A stretch of DNA of 64,000 bases from Streptomyces lasiicapitis (lineage in GTDB: Bacteria > Actinomycetota > Actinomycetes > Streptomycetales > Streptomycetaceae): assembly GCF_014646335.1 (NCBI RefSeq), contig NZ_BMNG01000002.1:124001-188000 (forward strand). Reading direction: 5' to 3'. The notes beneath the pieces are model-generated. The model ran no database searches. It saw only the letters and a list, made by a program, of their open reading frames with translations, and was not told the DNA's origin. Positions 26,814-35,317 of this stretch are shown piece after piece. Position 1 is the first letter of the stretch. Each line of letters begins with the position of its first letter. The translations under genes were made by a program, and so were the position numbers.

Positions 26814-27806
26814 GTGGAATCCCACACGTCGCGCACGCCCAGCCCGCTCGACGAGCTGGACATGAAGCTCCTGCACGCGCTGGAGACCGACGGGCGCGCG
26901 CCCTTCAGCAAGATCGCGGCGGTTCTCGGTGTCTCGGACCAGACCGTCGCGCGCCGCTACCGCAAGCTGACCGCCGAGGGCGGCCTGAACGTGGTCGGCG
27001 TGCGCAACGCTGAGCGGCTCGGCACGGACTTCTGGATGCTGCGCCTGCGCTGCACGCCCGAGGGCGCGCAGACCATCGCGGGCGCCCTCGCGCGGCGCCC
27101 CGACACCTCCTGGGTCGCCCTGATGTCCGGTGGCACGGAAGTGACCTGTCTGACCCGGCCCCGCAGGCCCGGCGACCACGACGACCTGCTCCTCGGCAAG
27201 CTGCCGCGCACCCCGCACATCGTGGAGATCCGCGCGTTCCAACTCCTGCACAGCTTCTTCGGCGGGCCGCGCGGCTGGCTCAGCAAGTTCGCTCCGCTCA
27301 GCGAGGCGCAGCTCGCGGCACTGACCCCGCGGCTCCCGCCCGTCACGGGCGCCCCGGCCCGCATCGCGCCCGAGGACGAGGCGCTGGTGACCGCGCTCGA
27401 AGCGGACGGCCGCGCCACCTACCCCGAACTGCAGCGCGCCACCGGCCTCTCCGAGTCGTCCGTGAAGCGCCGCCTGAGCGCTCTGCTGGAGTCCCGGGCC
27501 GTCTTCGTCGACGTCGAGTACACGCCCGAGCTGCTCGGGTATCACGTGGCTGCGTCCCTGTGGATCACCGCCGCCCCGGCCTCGCTGCACTCGGTTGGCG
27601 AAGCGCTCGCGTCCCACTATGAGATCGCCTTCGCCTCGGCGACCGCGGGGCCGTCGAACCTGCTCGCCACGGTTGTCGCCCGCGACACCGCGGGGTTGTA
27701 CGCCTACATCAGCGGGAAACTCGGGCAGTTGGAGGGCGTCCAGCACGTCGAGACGGCCCCGTTCCTGCGCCGCGTCAAGCAGCTGACGTACCGCCAGAGC
27801 CGCTAG
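26814..27806 (+). CDS. Double Lrp/AsnC-family transcriptional regulator
   Basis: 330 residues with two tandem Lrp/AsnC units. Unit one starts at LDELDMKLLHALETDGRAPFSKIAAVLG with a helix-turn-helix (VSDQTVARRYRKL); unit two repeats the pattern (DEALVTALEADGRATYPELQRATGLSESSVKRRL). Each is followed by a ligand-binding (RAM-like) domain. Fused double AsnC regulators are common in actinomycetes and usually control a neighbouring gene. GTG 26814 is preferred to the ATG-type start at 26766 because AAAGGTGG lies 7 nt before it. Confidence 0.88.
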   Translation: MESHTSRTPSPLDELDMKLLHALETDGRAPFSKIAAVLGVSDQTVARRYRKLTAEGGLNVVGVRNAERLGTDFWMLRLRCTPEGAQTIAGALARRPDTSWVALMSGGTEVTCLTRPRRPGDHDDLLLGKLPRTPHIVEIRAFQLLHSFFGGPRGWLSKFAPLSEAQLAALTPRLPPVTGAPARIAPEDEALVTALEADGRATYPELQRATGLSESSVKRRLSALLESRAVFVDVEYTPELLGYHVAASLWITAAPASLHSVGEALASHYEIAFASATAGPSNLLATVVARDTAGLYAYISGKLGQLEGVQHVETAPFLRRVKQLTYRQSR

Positions 27807-27823
27807 TCACGCCCCCGCTGCCC

Positions 27824-28696
27824 CTAGTCACGTCCCCTTTGCAGCCTGTCCCCGCCCGCCAGGATCGCCGCCGCCAAGGCCTCCGCCGCGCCGCGCGCCG
27901 CCCGCCCGCGCTCGCCGTGCCGCAGCACGAAGTCCACCGACCCCAGCTCCGGCAGGCCCGCCCGGTCCGGCAGTCGCTCCAGGCCCTGCGGGATCAGGCC
28001 GCGTGAGTGCGCCATCACGCCGAGGCCCGCGCGGGCGGCGGCCACCAGGCCGTTGAGGCTGCCGCTTGTGCAGGCGACGCGCCAGGGGCGGCCGCTGCGC
28101 TCCAGGGCCTCCATGGCCAGGGCGCGGGTGATGCCCGGTGGCGGGTACACGATGAGGGGCACCGGCAGGGCCGGGTCCAGGCGGAGCCGGGGCGCGCCGA
28201 TCCACACCAGGTCGTCGTGCCAGACCAGTTCGCCGCGCGGGTCCTCGGGGCGCCGCTTGGCGAGGACCAGGTCGAGCTTGCCCGCGTCGAGGCGTTCGTG
28301 CAGCGTGCCGGACAGCTCGACGGTCAGCTCCAGGTCGACCTCGGGGTGGCCGCGCCGGAAGGACTCCAGGATGTCGGTGAGCCGGGTCAGCACGAAGTCC
28401 TCGGAGGCGCCGAAGCGCAGCCGACCGCCCGGCCGTCGCGCCCCGGTGAAGAACGCCGCCGCCTGCTCGTGCACCTCCAGGATGCGGCGGGCGAAGCCGA
28501 GCATCGCCTCGCCGGCCTCGGTCAGCTCGACGCTGTGGGTGTCGCGCGTGAACAGCGGCCGCCCCGTCGCCTCCTCCAGGCGCCGCACGTGCTGGCTCAC
28601 CGTCGACTGGCGCAGGCCGAGGCGGCGCGCGGCCTGCGTGAAGCTCAACGTCTGGGCCACCGCGAGGAACGTACGGAGTTGGGCGGGGTCGTACAC
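27824..28696 (-). CDS. LysR-family transcriptional regulator
   Basis: 290 residues. N-terminal winged HTH (QLRTFLAVAQTLSFTQAARRLGLRQSTVSQHVRRLEEATGRPLF) and the usual effector domain beginning RLRFGASEDF. The GTG start at 28696 places the HTH at residue 5, normal for LysR proteins. It is divergent from the bile-acid-symporter-like carrier (171-bp gap), the common arrangement of a LysR regulator and its target. The stop is 17 bp from the convergent Lrp-type gene. Confidence 0.92.
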   Translation of the reverse strand: MYDPAQLRTFLAVAQTLSFTQAARRLGLRQSTVSQHVRRLEEATGRPLFTRDTHSVELTEAGEAMLGFARRILEVHEQAAAFFTGARRPGGRLRFGASEDFVLTRLTDILESFRRGHPEVDLELTVELSGTLHERLDAGKLDLVLAKRRPEDPRGELVWHDDLVWIGAPRLRLDPALPVPLIVYPPPGITRALAMEALERSGRPWRVACTSGSLNGLVAAARAGLGVMAHSRGLIPQGLERLPDRAGLPELGSVDFVLRHGERGRAARGAAEALAAAILAGGDRLQRGRD

Positions 28697-28867
28697 GCTC
28701 CCCAGGCTATCGCGGAACGTGATGACAGTCAGAGCGGTATGCGGGATTCCCGATCGCTGCCGGGAGGAGGAGCATGGAGAGGGCACGTACCGCCCCGGAG
28801 CCGAAACCAAGATCCACCGAGCATTCCGAGAGCAACTCCCGAGCAGCCCCCGAGAGCATGGAGCACT

Positions 28868-29977
28868 GTGAAACGCCCGTCCTGGCCGTCCTGGATGCCG
28901 ATCGACCCCTACATCGCGGCCATCCTCGGCACCGTGGGGCTCGCGGCGCTCCTGCCCGCCCGCGGCACGGCCGCCGACGTGGCGTCCGGCGCCTCCACGA
29001 CGGCCGTCGCGCTGCTGTTCTTCCTGTACGGCGCGCGCCTGTCCACGCGTGAGGCCCTCGACGGACTGCGGCACTGGCGCCTCCACCTCACCGTCCTGCT
29101 CTGTACGTTCGCGGTCTTCCCGCTGCTCGGCCTCGCCGCCAAGGGCCTCGTCCCGTACGTCCTGACGCCCGCGCTCTTCAGCGGCTTCCTGTTCCTGACC
29201 CTGGTGCCCTCGACGATCCAGTCGTCGATCGCCTTCACGTCCATGGCGCGCGGCAACGTGCCCGCGGCGATCTGCGCGGGCTCGTTCTCCTCGCTCGCGG
29301 GCATCGTGCTCACGCCGCTGCTCGCGGCCTGGCTGCTCGGGCACAGCGCCGGCGGGTTCTCCGCGGACTCGCTCCTGAAGATCGTGCTGCAACTGCTCGT
29401 GCCGTTCCTGGCGGGCCAGTTCCTGCGCCGCTGGGTGGGCGGCTTCCTCGCCCGCAACAAGAAGGTGCTCGGCTTCGTCGACCGGGGCTCGATCCTGCTG
29501 GTCGTCTACACCGCGTTCAGCCAGGGCATGGTCGAGGGCGTCTGGAGCCAGATCACCCCGGCCCGGCTCGGCGCGCTGCTCGGCGTCGAGGCGGTGCTGC
29601 TCGCCGCGATGCTCTCGCTGACCTGGTACGGCGCGAAGAAGCTCGGGTTCGGGCGAGCCGACCGGATCGCGATCCAGTTCGCCGGGTCGAAGAAGTCGCT
29701 GGCCGCCGGACTGCCCATGGCCAGCGTGCTGTTCGGCGCCCAGGCCTCGCTCGCGGTGCTTCCGCTGATGCTCTTCCACCAGATGCAGCTCATGGTCTGC
29801 GCGGTGATCGCCAAACGCCGCTCCCACGACCCGGAGGCCTTCGAGGCCCGCGCCGCGGAGGCGGGCGAGTCACGGATCGCGGAGTCAGGGAGGCCGGGCG
29901 GCGCCGGTCCCGTCAGCTCTCGCGCTGGAAGCGGAGCGACACGAACCGCGGCCGGTACAGCTCGACGTTCCGGTTGA
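28868..29977 (+). CDS. Bile acid:Na+ symporter-family (SBF-like) carrier
   Basis: 369 residues with about ten hydrophobic segments. PIDPYIAAILGTVGLAALLP, STTAVALLFFLYGARLS, LTLVPSTIQSSIAFTSMARGN and AGSKKSLAAGLPMASVLF are typical of the SBF-like (YfeH-type) branch. Substrate unknown, probably an organic anion. GTG 28868 has GGAG 5 nt upstream. The last 21 codons overlap the end of the convergent DUF4185 gene by 65 bp and encode a Ser/Ala/Arg-rich tail. Confidence 0.88.
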   Translation: MKRPSWPSWMPIDPYIAAILGTVGLAALLPARGTAADVASGASTTAVALLFFLYGARLSTREALDGLRHWRLHLTVLLCTFAVFPLLGLAAKGLVPYVLTPALFSGFLFLTLVPSTIQSSIAFTSMARGNVPAAICAGSFSSLAGIVLTPLLAAWLLGHSAGGFSADSLLKIVLQLLVPFLAGQFLRRWVGGFLARNKKVLGFVDRGSILLVVYTAFSQGMVEGVWSQITPARLGALLGVEAVLLAAMLSLTWYGAKKLGFGRADRIAIQFAGSKKSLAAGLPMASVLFGAQASLAVLPLMLFHQMQLMVCAVIAKRRSHDPEAFEARAAEAGESRIAESGRPGGAGPVSSRAGSGATRTAAGTARRSG

Positions 29978-31220
29978 TCTGCGCCTGCGCGTTCGTCGCC
30001 GTCGCGTCCAGCCAGTTCACGTCGTAGCTCACCACGAGCCGCCCGCCGCGGCTCACCGCCGGGTGCGCCTGCGGGTTGTAGGGCGCGGCGGCCGCCGTGT
30101 CCGCGGCGCCGCCCCCGGCGTCCTTCGGCAGCGACGGCGCGAACGCCTTGGCGGGCCCGTGCCAGGGGCCCGTGGGCGAGCAGGACCAATAGGACGTGAC
30201 GTTCGCCAGGCCCTCGGCGCCCGCAGCCATGGTGAGTAGAACGAACGTTCTATCTACTCGGGTCACAGTGAACGCGCTGCCCACGCCCTTGTGGTCGCCG
30301 TTGCCGAGGACCGGGCGCGGGGCCTTGGTACGCGAGAAGTCCGAGCCGTCCCAGTACCGCCAGGCGGCCGGGTCGCCGAGCCCGCCGTGCGGCACGCGGG
30401 CGACGTAGGCGTGCGAGGAGGGGCGGGCGGTGGCCTGGGCGTCGTTGCCGCCGAAGACGTACGTCCACTCGTCGTCCTCGACGGTCGTCGCGCCGTACAG
30501 CACACGCTGCTCGAAGTCGGCCACGCCGCGCTGGTCCGAGATCTGCGTGATGCCCTCCACCTGGAGGTCGGGCAGGGAGAGCGTGGCGACCTCGGTGGCC
30601 GCGGGCACGCCGTAGATCCACGGTCCCGTGCCCGTCGCGCGGGTCCAAAGCAGCACCCGCAGGACGTCCTCGTCGGCGCCCGGCGAGCGCGGCTCGACCT
30701 TCGCAGCGACCGGCCAGCGCCACTGCCCCGGCGCCGGATCGGCGAACATCGGGGTGGGCAGCGTGCGCTCGACGGATCCCGAACGGCCCATCACCACACC
30801 GGAGTTGCGCACCATCGGGGCGCTCGTGTCCCGCCACGCGTGCGGCTGGCCCTGCGGGTTCGGGGGCGCGTGCACCGGGCCGAGGAAGGTGTCGGAGAAC
30901 AGCCACAGGACCCGCCCGTCGGGCAGCCGCACCGAGTGCGTGCCGTCGCCGCCGGTCCAGTCGTCGGTGCGGGCGCCGTCGTCGCCGTACGAGGCGAACG
31001 CGCGCGTCAGCTTCGGCTCGGCGGCCGACGACGCGACGGTGGTCGCCGCACACGCCGGACCGCCCTCCCGGTCGTCGTCGCCGTCCGGGAGGGCGGTCAG
31101 GAACACGGCCGCGCAGGCCAGGACGAGCAGCAGGACGATCCAGGTCCTGCGCGCGCCCCGGCCGCCCGGGGGCCCGTCCTCGGTGGACGGATCTGCGTAC
31201 GGCGTCGTGGTGGCGGACAC
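29913..31220 (-). CDS. DUF4185 domain protein, membrane-anchored or secreted
   Basis: 435 residues. One N-terminal hydrophobic segment (residues 27-43, IVLLLVLACAAVFLTAL) preceded by Arg suggests a signal anchor. The remainder is a beta-propeller-like DUF4185 domain: GDGTHSVRLPDGRVLWLFSDTF, NSGVVM, WTYVFGGND, SYWSCSPTGPWHGP and RLVVSYDVN. DUF4185 proteins are probably carbohydrate-active but lack a defined reaction. It is 10 bp downstream of the sialidase gene on the same strand, so both may act on the same extracellular glycan. Confidence 0.82.
   Translation of the reverse strand: MSATTTPYADPSTEDGPPGGRGARRTWIVLLLVLACAAVFLTALPDGDDDREGGPACAATTVASSAAEPKLTRAFASYGDDGARTDDWTGGDGTHSVRLPDGRVLWLFSDTFLGPVHAPPNPQGQPHAWRDTSAPMVRNSGVVMGRSGSVERTLPTPMFADPAPGQWRWPVAAKVEPRSPGADEDVLRVLLWTRATGTGPWIYGVPAATEVATLSLPDLQVEGITQISDQRGVADFEQRVLYGATTVEDDEWTYVFGGNDAQATARPSSHAYVARVPHGGLGDPAAWRYWDGSDFSRTKAPRPVLGNGDHKGVGSAFTVTRVDRTFVLLTMAAGAEGLANVTSYWSCSPTGPWHGPAKAFAPSLPKDAGGGAADTAAAAPYNPQAHPAVSRGGRLVVSYDVNWLDATATNAQAQINRNVELYRPRFVSLRFQRES
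30234..30259. promoter_or_regulatory. AT-rich palindrome inside the DUF4185 gene
   Basis: GAGTAGA (30234-30240) and TCTACTC (30253-30259) are perfect inverted arms around a 12-bp core holding GAACGTTC. In a >70% G+C gene this 26-bp stretch is markedly AT-rich. It codes ordinary residues on the minus strand, yet looks like a TetR-type operator. A regulatory role is only suggested. Confidence 0.3.
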
Positions 31221-31230
31221 GCCCGGGACG

Positions 31231-33195
31231 CTAGTTGCCCGCGCGCACCCGGTCCATGGGCAGCCAGGTGACGGTGTTCCACGTCACAGCGGACGCCGTC
31301 CTCTGCCCGGAGCTGAGCCGGCTCACCTCGGCGTCGCTCAGCGCCCGCTCGAACACGCCCACCTCGTCGATGGCACCGGTGAAGTGGGCCCTGCTGTCCA
31401 GGCGCTGGCCGACGTGCACGCCGAACGGGGAGTTGCGGCTGACGCTGCCCGGGATGTCGGCCCGCGAGAGCGGCTCGCCGTCCAGGAACAGCGTGAGCTC
31501 CCCGTCGCCGCGGCGCAGCGCGACATGGTGCCACTGGCCGTCGTTGTGGGCGCTGTCGGTGCTCAGCGACACCGAGCGCGGCGGGCTGCCGCCCTCACGC
31601 GTCGTGATCAGGCCCGTGACGCGGTTGTTCGCGGGCTCGCCGCGCAGCCACACCTGCGGCTGGGTGTTGCCGACGCCGCCCATCCAGAGCATCGGCTGCT
31701 CGCCGCTCGTCGCCGAGTAGCGGAACCACAGCGACGCGGTGAAGTCCCTTGTGCCGAGCGGCAGTCGGGAGCTGTACGGCAGCCGGACGGCGTCGTCCAC
31801 GCCGTCGAAGTCGATGGCGCGGCCGCCGAAGACGCCGTCGGTGGTGCCGGCGCCGCCGAGCACCGCCGCGTCCCGGGCGCCGGGCGCCCAGTCGGTGGTC
31901 CGCGGGTCCGGGCCGCGCCGCGGCTTCAGCCAGTCCTCGGTGAAGCGCGCGAAGCGGATCTCGTCGCGGGCGTCGACCGCGCCGCCCTCGTACATCAGGC
32001 CGACCCGGTCGTCGTCGATCCCCACCATGTCGGAGTAGCCCGACCAGTCGCCGGTGACGACGGTGCCCCGGTCGAAGCTGTCCCAGGTGCGGCCGCCGTC
32101 GAAGGAGGAGCGGATCATCATGGTGCGGCGGCGGTCGGGGTCGCCGGGGCAGGCGAGCAGGAGCCGGTTGCCGAACCGCAGCGTGGAGCCCTGCACCTGC
32201 GGTGTGTACAGGTCCGGGGTCGCCACGAACGGGCCCGTGAAGCTCTCGCCGCCGTCACGGCTGACGGCGTGGTCGCGGTGCCCGAGGTCGGTGCCGTCCT
32301 GCTCGCGCCCGCTCACATAGACCGAGCCGTCGTGACGCTCCGTCAGGGTCATCTCGGAGGGCTTCTGCCGGAACGTGGCGTCGCTCGCGGAGATCGGGTA
32401 CGAGTCCGTGGCGCCGATCCGCCAGCTGTCGCCGCCGTCGTCGCTGACGACCAGGGCGGCATGGTTCTCGGTGACGCGGCTGCCGTTCCACGTCTCGGCG
32501 TTGACGGTGAAGACCAGGCGTCCCGCGTGCCGGCCGCGGGTCAGCTGGATGCCGTGCACGGGCCCGGTCGCGTACCAGGAGTTCCAGGACTCGGGCAGGA
32601 TGTCGTCGCTCAGGTCCCGCGGCTTCGACCAGGTCTCGCCGTCGTCGTCGCTGTACTGCATGTAGGGCGTGCGCTCGCACGGCACCTCGCAGTTCTTGCC
32701 GTCCGTACGGCCCGGGTTGTAGGTCTCGGCGAGCACGACGCGGCCCGTCTCGACGTCGACGACGGGCGCCGGGTTGCCGTGCGTGTCCCCGCCGCCCTCG
32801 TTGATGACCTGCATGGGGCTCCAGGTCCTGCCCCCGTCCTCACTGCGCTTGAGGACCAGGTCGATGTCACCGGCGTCGCTGCAGTCGTTGACGCGTCCCT
32901 CGGCGAAGGCGAGCAGCGTTCCCTTCACCGTCTTCACGATCGCTGGTATCCGGAAGCACGAGTAGCCCGGATCCTGGGAAGCCTTGAAAAGGATCTGCTG
33001 GTCGAACGGTGCCCTCGGCGCCTTGTCCGCGGCCTCGGCCGAGCCGCCGCTCAGCGCCGGCGGCAGGGCCAGGGCGGCGAGCGCGGTGGCGGTCAGGGCG
33101 GCGACGGCGCGCCGCCGGGGTGCGAGGACCGGCCGGAGCCGGGGGGTGCCGGGTGATCGGGGGGATCTGAGGCGTACACGGAGTCTCGACGGCAT
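31231..33195 (-). CDS. Secreted GH33 sialidase with C-terminal LamG domain
   Basis: 654 residues. Export signal in residues 1-55 (Arg-rich, then ALTATALAALALPPALSGG to AEAA). The six-bladed propeller begins with the FRIPAI motif that supplies a catalytic Arg, and has five Asp boxes: SEDGGRTW, SDDDGETW, SDDGGDSW, SRDGGESF and SFDGGRTW. Residues of about 450-640 form a concanavalin-type LamG/laminin-like domain (RAIDFDGVDDAVRLPYS ... WHHVALRRGDGELTLFLDG). Removes terminal sialic acids from external glycans. ATG 33195 gives the full signal. The DUF4185 gene follows at 10 bp. Confidence 0.92.
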   Translation of the reverse strand: MPSRLRVRLRSPRSPGTPRLRPVLAPRRRAVAALTATALAALALPPALSGGSAEAADKAPRAPFDQQILFKASQDPGYSCFRIPAIVKTVKGTLLAFAEGRVNDCSDAGDIDLVLKRSEDGGRTWSPMQVINEGGGDTHGNPAPVVDVETGRVVLAETYNPGRTDGKNCEVPCERTPYMQYSDDDGETWSKPRDLSDDILPESWNSWYATGPVHGIQLTRGRHAGRLVFTVNAETWNGSRVTENHAALVVSDDGGDSWRIGATDSYPISASDATFRQKPSEMTLTERHDGSVYVSGREQDGTDLGHRDHAVSRDGGESFTGPFVATPDLYTPQVQGSTLRFGNRLLLACPGDPDRRRTMMIRSSFDGGRTWDSFDRGTVVTGDWSGYSDMVGIDDDRVGLMYEGGAVDARDEIRFARFTEDWLKPRRGPDPRTTDWAPGARDAAVLGGAGTTDGVFGGRAIDFDGVDDAVRLPYSSRLPLGTRDFTASLWFRYSATSGEQPMLWMGGVGNTQPQVWLRGEPANNRVTGLITTREGGSPPRSVSLSTDSAHNDGQWHHVALRRGDGELTLFLDGEPLSRADIPGSVSRNSPFGVHVGQRLDSRAHFTGAIDEVGVFERALSDAEVSRLSSGQRTASAVTWNTVTWLPMDRVRAGN

Positions 33196-33590
33196 GGTGC
33201 GGGCCCTTCATGTCGACCGGACATTCGGACATCCCACGTCCAACGTGCGCGTCACTGAAGCTACTTGGGGGCCTTGGAGCAACACAAGAAGCGTGCGCGT
33301 AACGGAATACCGGCAGGGTGCCGGGCGCGGACGTGGCCAGATTAAGCGATAAGTACGATCTTGCCCGTGTTGACGCGCGACTCGATTGCGCCGTGTACCG
33401 CGGCGGCGTGCGCCGGGCGGTCGGCCCGGCCTGAAAGCCCGTCACCCGGCCGGACGACACCGGCGGGTGGACGGCCGGGACGGCGCGGGGGAGGAAGCCG
33501 CAGGGAGGGGAGGCGTAAGGGCCCGGCCGGCGCAGGGGGCGCTCCCCGCCGGGCCGGGACCCCGTCGCCGTGCCGCGGGGAGAGCGCCGG
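33196..33590. other. Intergenic region, sialidase promoter side and gene remnant
   Basis: 395 bp without an intact gene. The part next to the sialidase start (33196-33341) is less G+C-rich and should hold its promoter. A short degraded coding piece on the minus strand at 33342-33443 is listed separately. From 33444 to 33590 the sequence is G+C-rich with CCGGCCGG-type self-complementary stretches that could end transcription of the fdh operon; no gene was recognised there. Confidence 0.6.
33342..33443 (-). pseudogene. C-terminal remnant of a zinc-type alcohol/quinone dehydrogenase
   Basis: On the minus strand 33 codons end at TAA 33342-33344 and read AHAAAVHGAIESRVNTGKIVLIA. The ending (small-residue helix, then TGKIVL) is the usual C-terminus of medium-chain quinone oxidoreductases. 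No upstream part of such a protein is found between here and fdhD at 33591. It is therefore read as a leftover of a deleted gene; the match is short and could be fortuitous. Confidence 0.45.
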
Positions 33591-34451
33591 TCAGCCCGTG
33601 GCGGCCGCGGTCCGCAGGGCCACGCGGTGCTCGCCCGCGTACACGTTCATGGAGGAGCCGCGCAGGAAGCCGACCAGCGTCAGGCCGGTCTCGGCGGCGA
33701 GGTCGACGGCGAGGGACGAGGGCGCGGAGACCGCCGCGAGCACGGGGATGCCCGCCATCACGGCCTTCTGCGCCAGCTCGAAGGAGGCGCGGCCCGACAC
33801 CATCAGGACACTGCGGGACAGCGGCAGCCCGTCGTCCTGGAGCGCCCGCCCCACCAGCTTGTCGACGGCGTTGTGCCGGCCCACGTCCTCGCGTACGTCG
33901 ACGAGGTCGCCGTCCTCGGTGAACAGGGCCGCCGCGTGCAGCCCCCCGGTCCGGTCGAAGACCCGCTGGGCCGCGCGCAGCCGGTCGGGGAGGCGGGCGA
34001 GCAGCTCGGGCGTCAGCCGGACCGGGGGAGCGCCGTCGGCCTCGTCGGCGATGGGCCAGCGGGCCGTGGTGCGGACCGCGTCCAGGCTCGCCTTGCCGCA
34101 CAGGCCGCAGGACGAGGTCGTATAGACGTTGCGCTCCAGCGTGATGTCCGGGACGACGACGCCGGGTGCGGTCGACACGTCCACCACGTTGTACGTATTG
34201 ACGCCGTCCGCCGTCGCCCCCGCGCAGTAGACGATGCTCCGCAGCTCGTCCGCCGCGCCGAGGACGCCCTCGCTGACCAGGAACCCGGCCGCGAGCGCGA
34301 AGTCGTCGCCGGGCGTGCGCATGGTGATCGCGAGCGGTTTGCCGTTGAGGCGTATCTCGAGCGGCTCCTCGGCGACGAGGGTGTCCGGCCGCTCGCTGAC
34401 CACGCCGTCGCGGATGCGGATCACGCGGCGGCGTTCCGTGACTCGTCCCAT
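33591..34451 (-). CDS. fdhD: Formate dehydrogenase accessory sulfurtransferase FdhD
   Basis: 286 residues. FdhD passes sulfur from the cysteine desulfurase to the bis-MGD molybdenum cofactor, required for formate dehydrogenase activity. Conserved parts: AEEPLEIRLNG, MRTPGDDFALAAGFLVSEG, the sulfur-carrying loop SSCGLCGKAS with two Cys, DRTGGLHAAALF, EDVGRHNAVDK and SGRASFELAQKA. Last gene of the fdh operon; starts 5 bp after the Fe-S subunit stop. Confidence 0.96.
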   Translation of the reverse strand: MGRVTERRRVIRIRDGVVSERPDTLVAEEPLEIRLNGKPLAITMRTPGDDFALAAGFLVSEGVLGAADELRSIVYCAGATADGVNTYNVVDVSTAPGVVVPDITLERNVYTTSSCGLCGKASLDAVRTTARWPIADEADGAPPVRLTPELLARLPDRLRAAQRVFDRTGGLHAAALFTEDGDLVDVREDVGRHNAVDKLVGRALQDDGLPLSRSVLMVSGRASFELAQKAVMAGIPVLAAVSAPSSLAVDLAAETGLTLVGFLRGSSMNVYAGEHRVALRTAAATG

Positions 34452-34456
34452 GTCGA

Positions 34457-35317
34457 TCAGTCCCGGTTCTGTACGTGCTGGTAGCCGAAGCGGCCCTTGA
34501 TGCAGAGGTTGCCGTGGGTCACCGGGCTGTCGTGCGGCGAGGTGACCTTCACGATTTCATTGTCCTGCACGTGCAGGGTGAGGTTGCAGCCGACTCCGCA
34601 GTACGCGCACACGGTGGTCGTCTCCGTCTGCGCGGCCTCGTCCCAGGTCCCGGCGGCGCGCATGTCGAACTCGCTCTTGAAGCTGAGGGCGCCCGTCGGG
34701 CACACCTCCACGCAGTTGCCGCAGTACACGCACGCCGAGTCGGTCAGCGGGGCGTCGTGCTCGACGGCGATCCGGGCGTCGAAACCGCGGCCCACCACGG
34801 AGATCGCGAAGCTGTTCTGCCACTGCTCACCGCACGCGTCCACGCACTTGTAGCAGAGGATGCACTTGTCGTAGTCGCGCACATACAGATCGTTGTCGAC
34901 CTTGGGGGACTCGTTGAGGCGGGCCGCGTCAGGGCCGAAGCGGTCCGGCTTCGCCTCGTACTCCTTCAGCCACTCGGCCACGCGCGGTGTGGTCGTCAAG
35001 TCGACGGAGGACGCGAGGAGTTCGAGGACGAGCCGGCGGCTGTGCCGGGTCCGCTCGGTGTCCGTGCGCACCGCCATGCCGGGCTCGGCGCGCCGCGAAC
35101 AGGCCGGGGCGAGCGTACGCGCGCCCTCGACCTCGACGACACACACCCGGCAGGCGTTCTTCGGCGCCAGCGTGTCGCCCTCGCACAGCGTCGGCACGTC
35201 CTTGCCCGCGGCGCGGCAGGCGTCGAGGACCGTGCCGCCCTCCGGTACGCGCACGGGCTCGCCGTCGAGCGTGAACTCGACCAGGCGGCGCGGAGGTTGG
35301 AGCGGGATGGCGGTCAT
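34457..35317 (-). CDS. Formate dehydrogenase Fe-S subunit carrying the N-terminal part of FdsA
   Basis: 286 residues. N-terminal plant-type 2Fe-2S domain (CRVCVVEVEGARTLAPAC), a His-Cys3-like region, two 4Fe-4S ferredoxin motifs (CILCYKCVDACGEQ and CVYCGNCVEVCPTGA), and at the C-terminus a bis-MGD-type 4Fe-4S motif (TVCAYCGVGCNL ... NLCIKGRFG). The last piece is normally the start of the catalytic molybdo-subunit; here it is on a separate protein. Together with the 37308-39299 product it equals one FdsA-type chain. Start ATG 35317 overlaps the NuoEF-like stop (ATGA). Passes electrons from the molybdenum centre to the flavin subunit. Confidence 0.88.
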   Translation of the reverse strand: MTAIPLQPPRRLVEFTLDGEPVRVPEGGTVLDACRAAGKDVPTLCEGDTLAPKNACRVCVVEVEGARTLAPACSRRAEPGMAVRTDTERTRHSRRLVLELLASSVDLTTTPRVAEWLKEYEAKPDRFGPDAARLNESPKVDNDLYVRDYDKCILCYKCVDACGEQWQNSFAISVVGRGFDARIAVEHDAPLTDSACVYCGNCVEVCPTGALSFKSEFDMRAAGTWDEAAQTETTTVCAYCGVGCNLTLHVQDNEIVKVTSPHDSPVTHGNLCIKGRFGYQHVQNRD

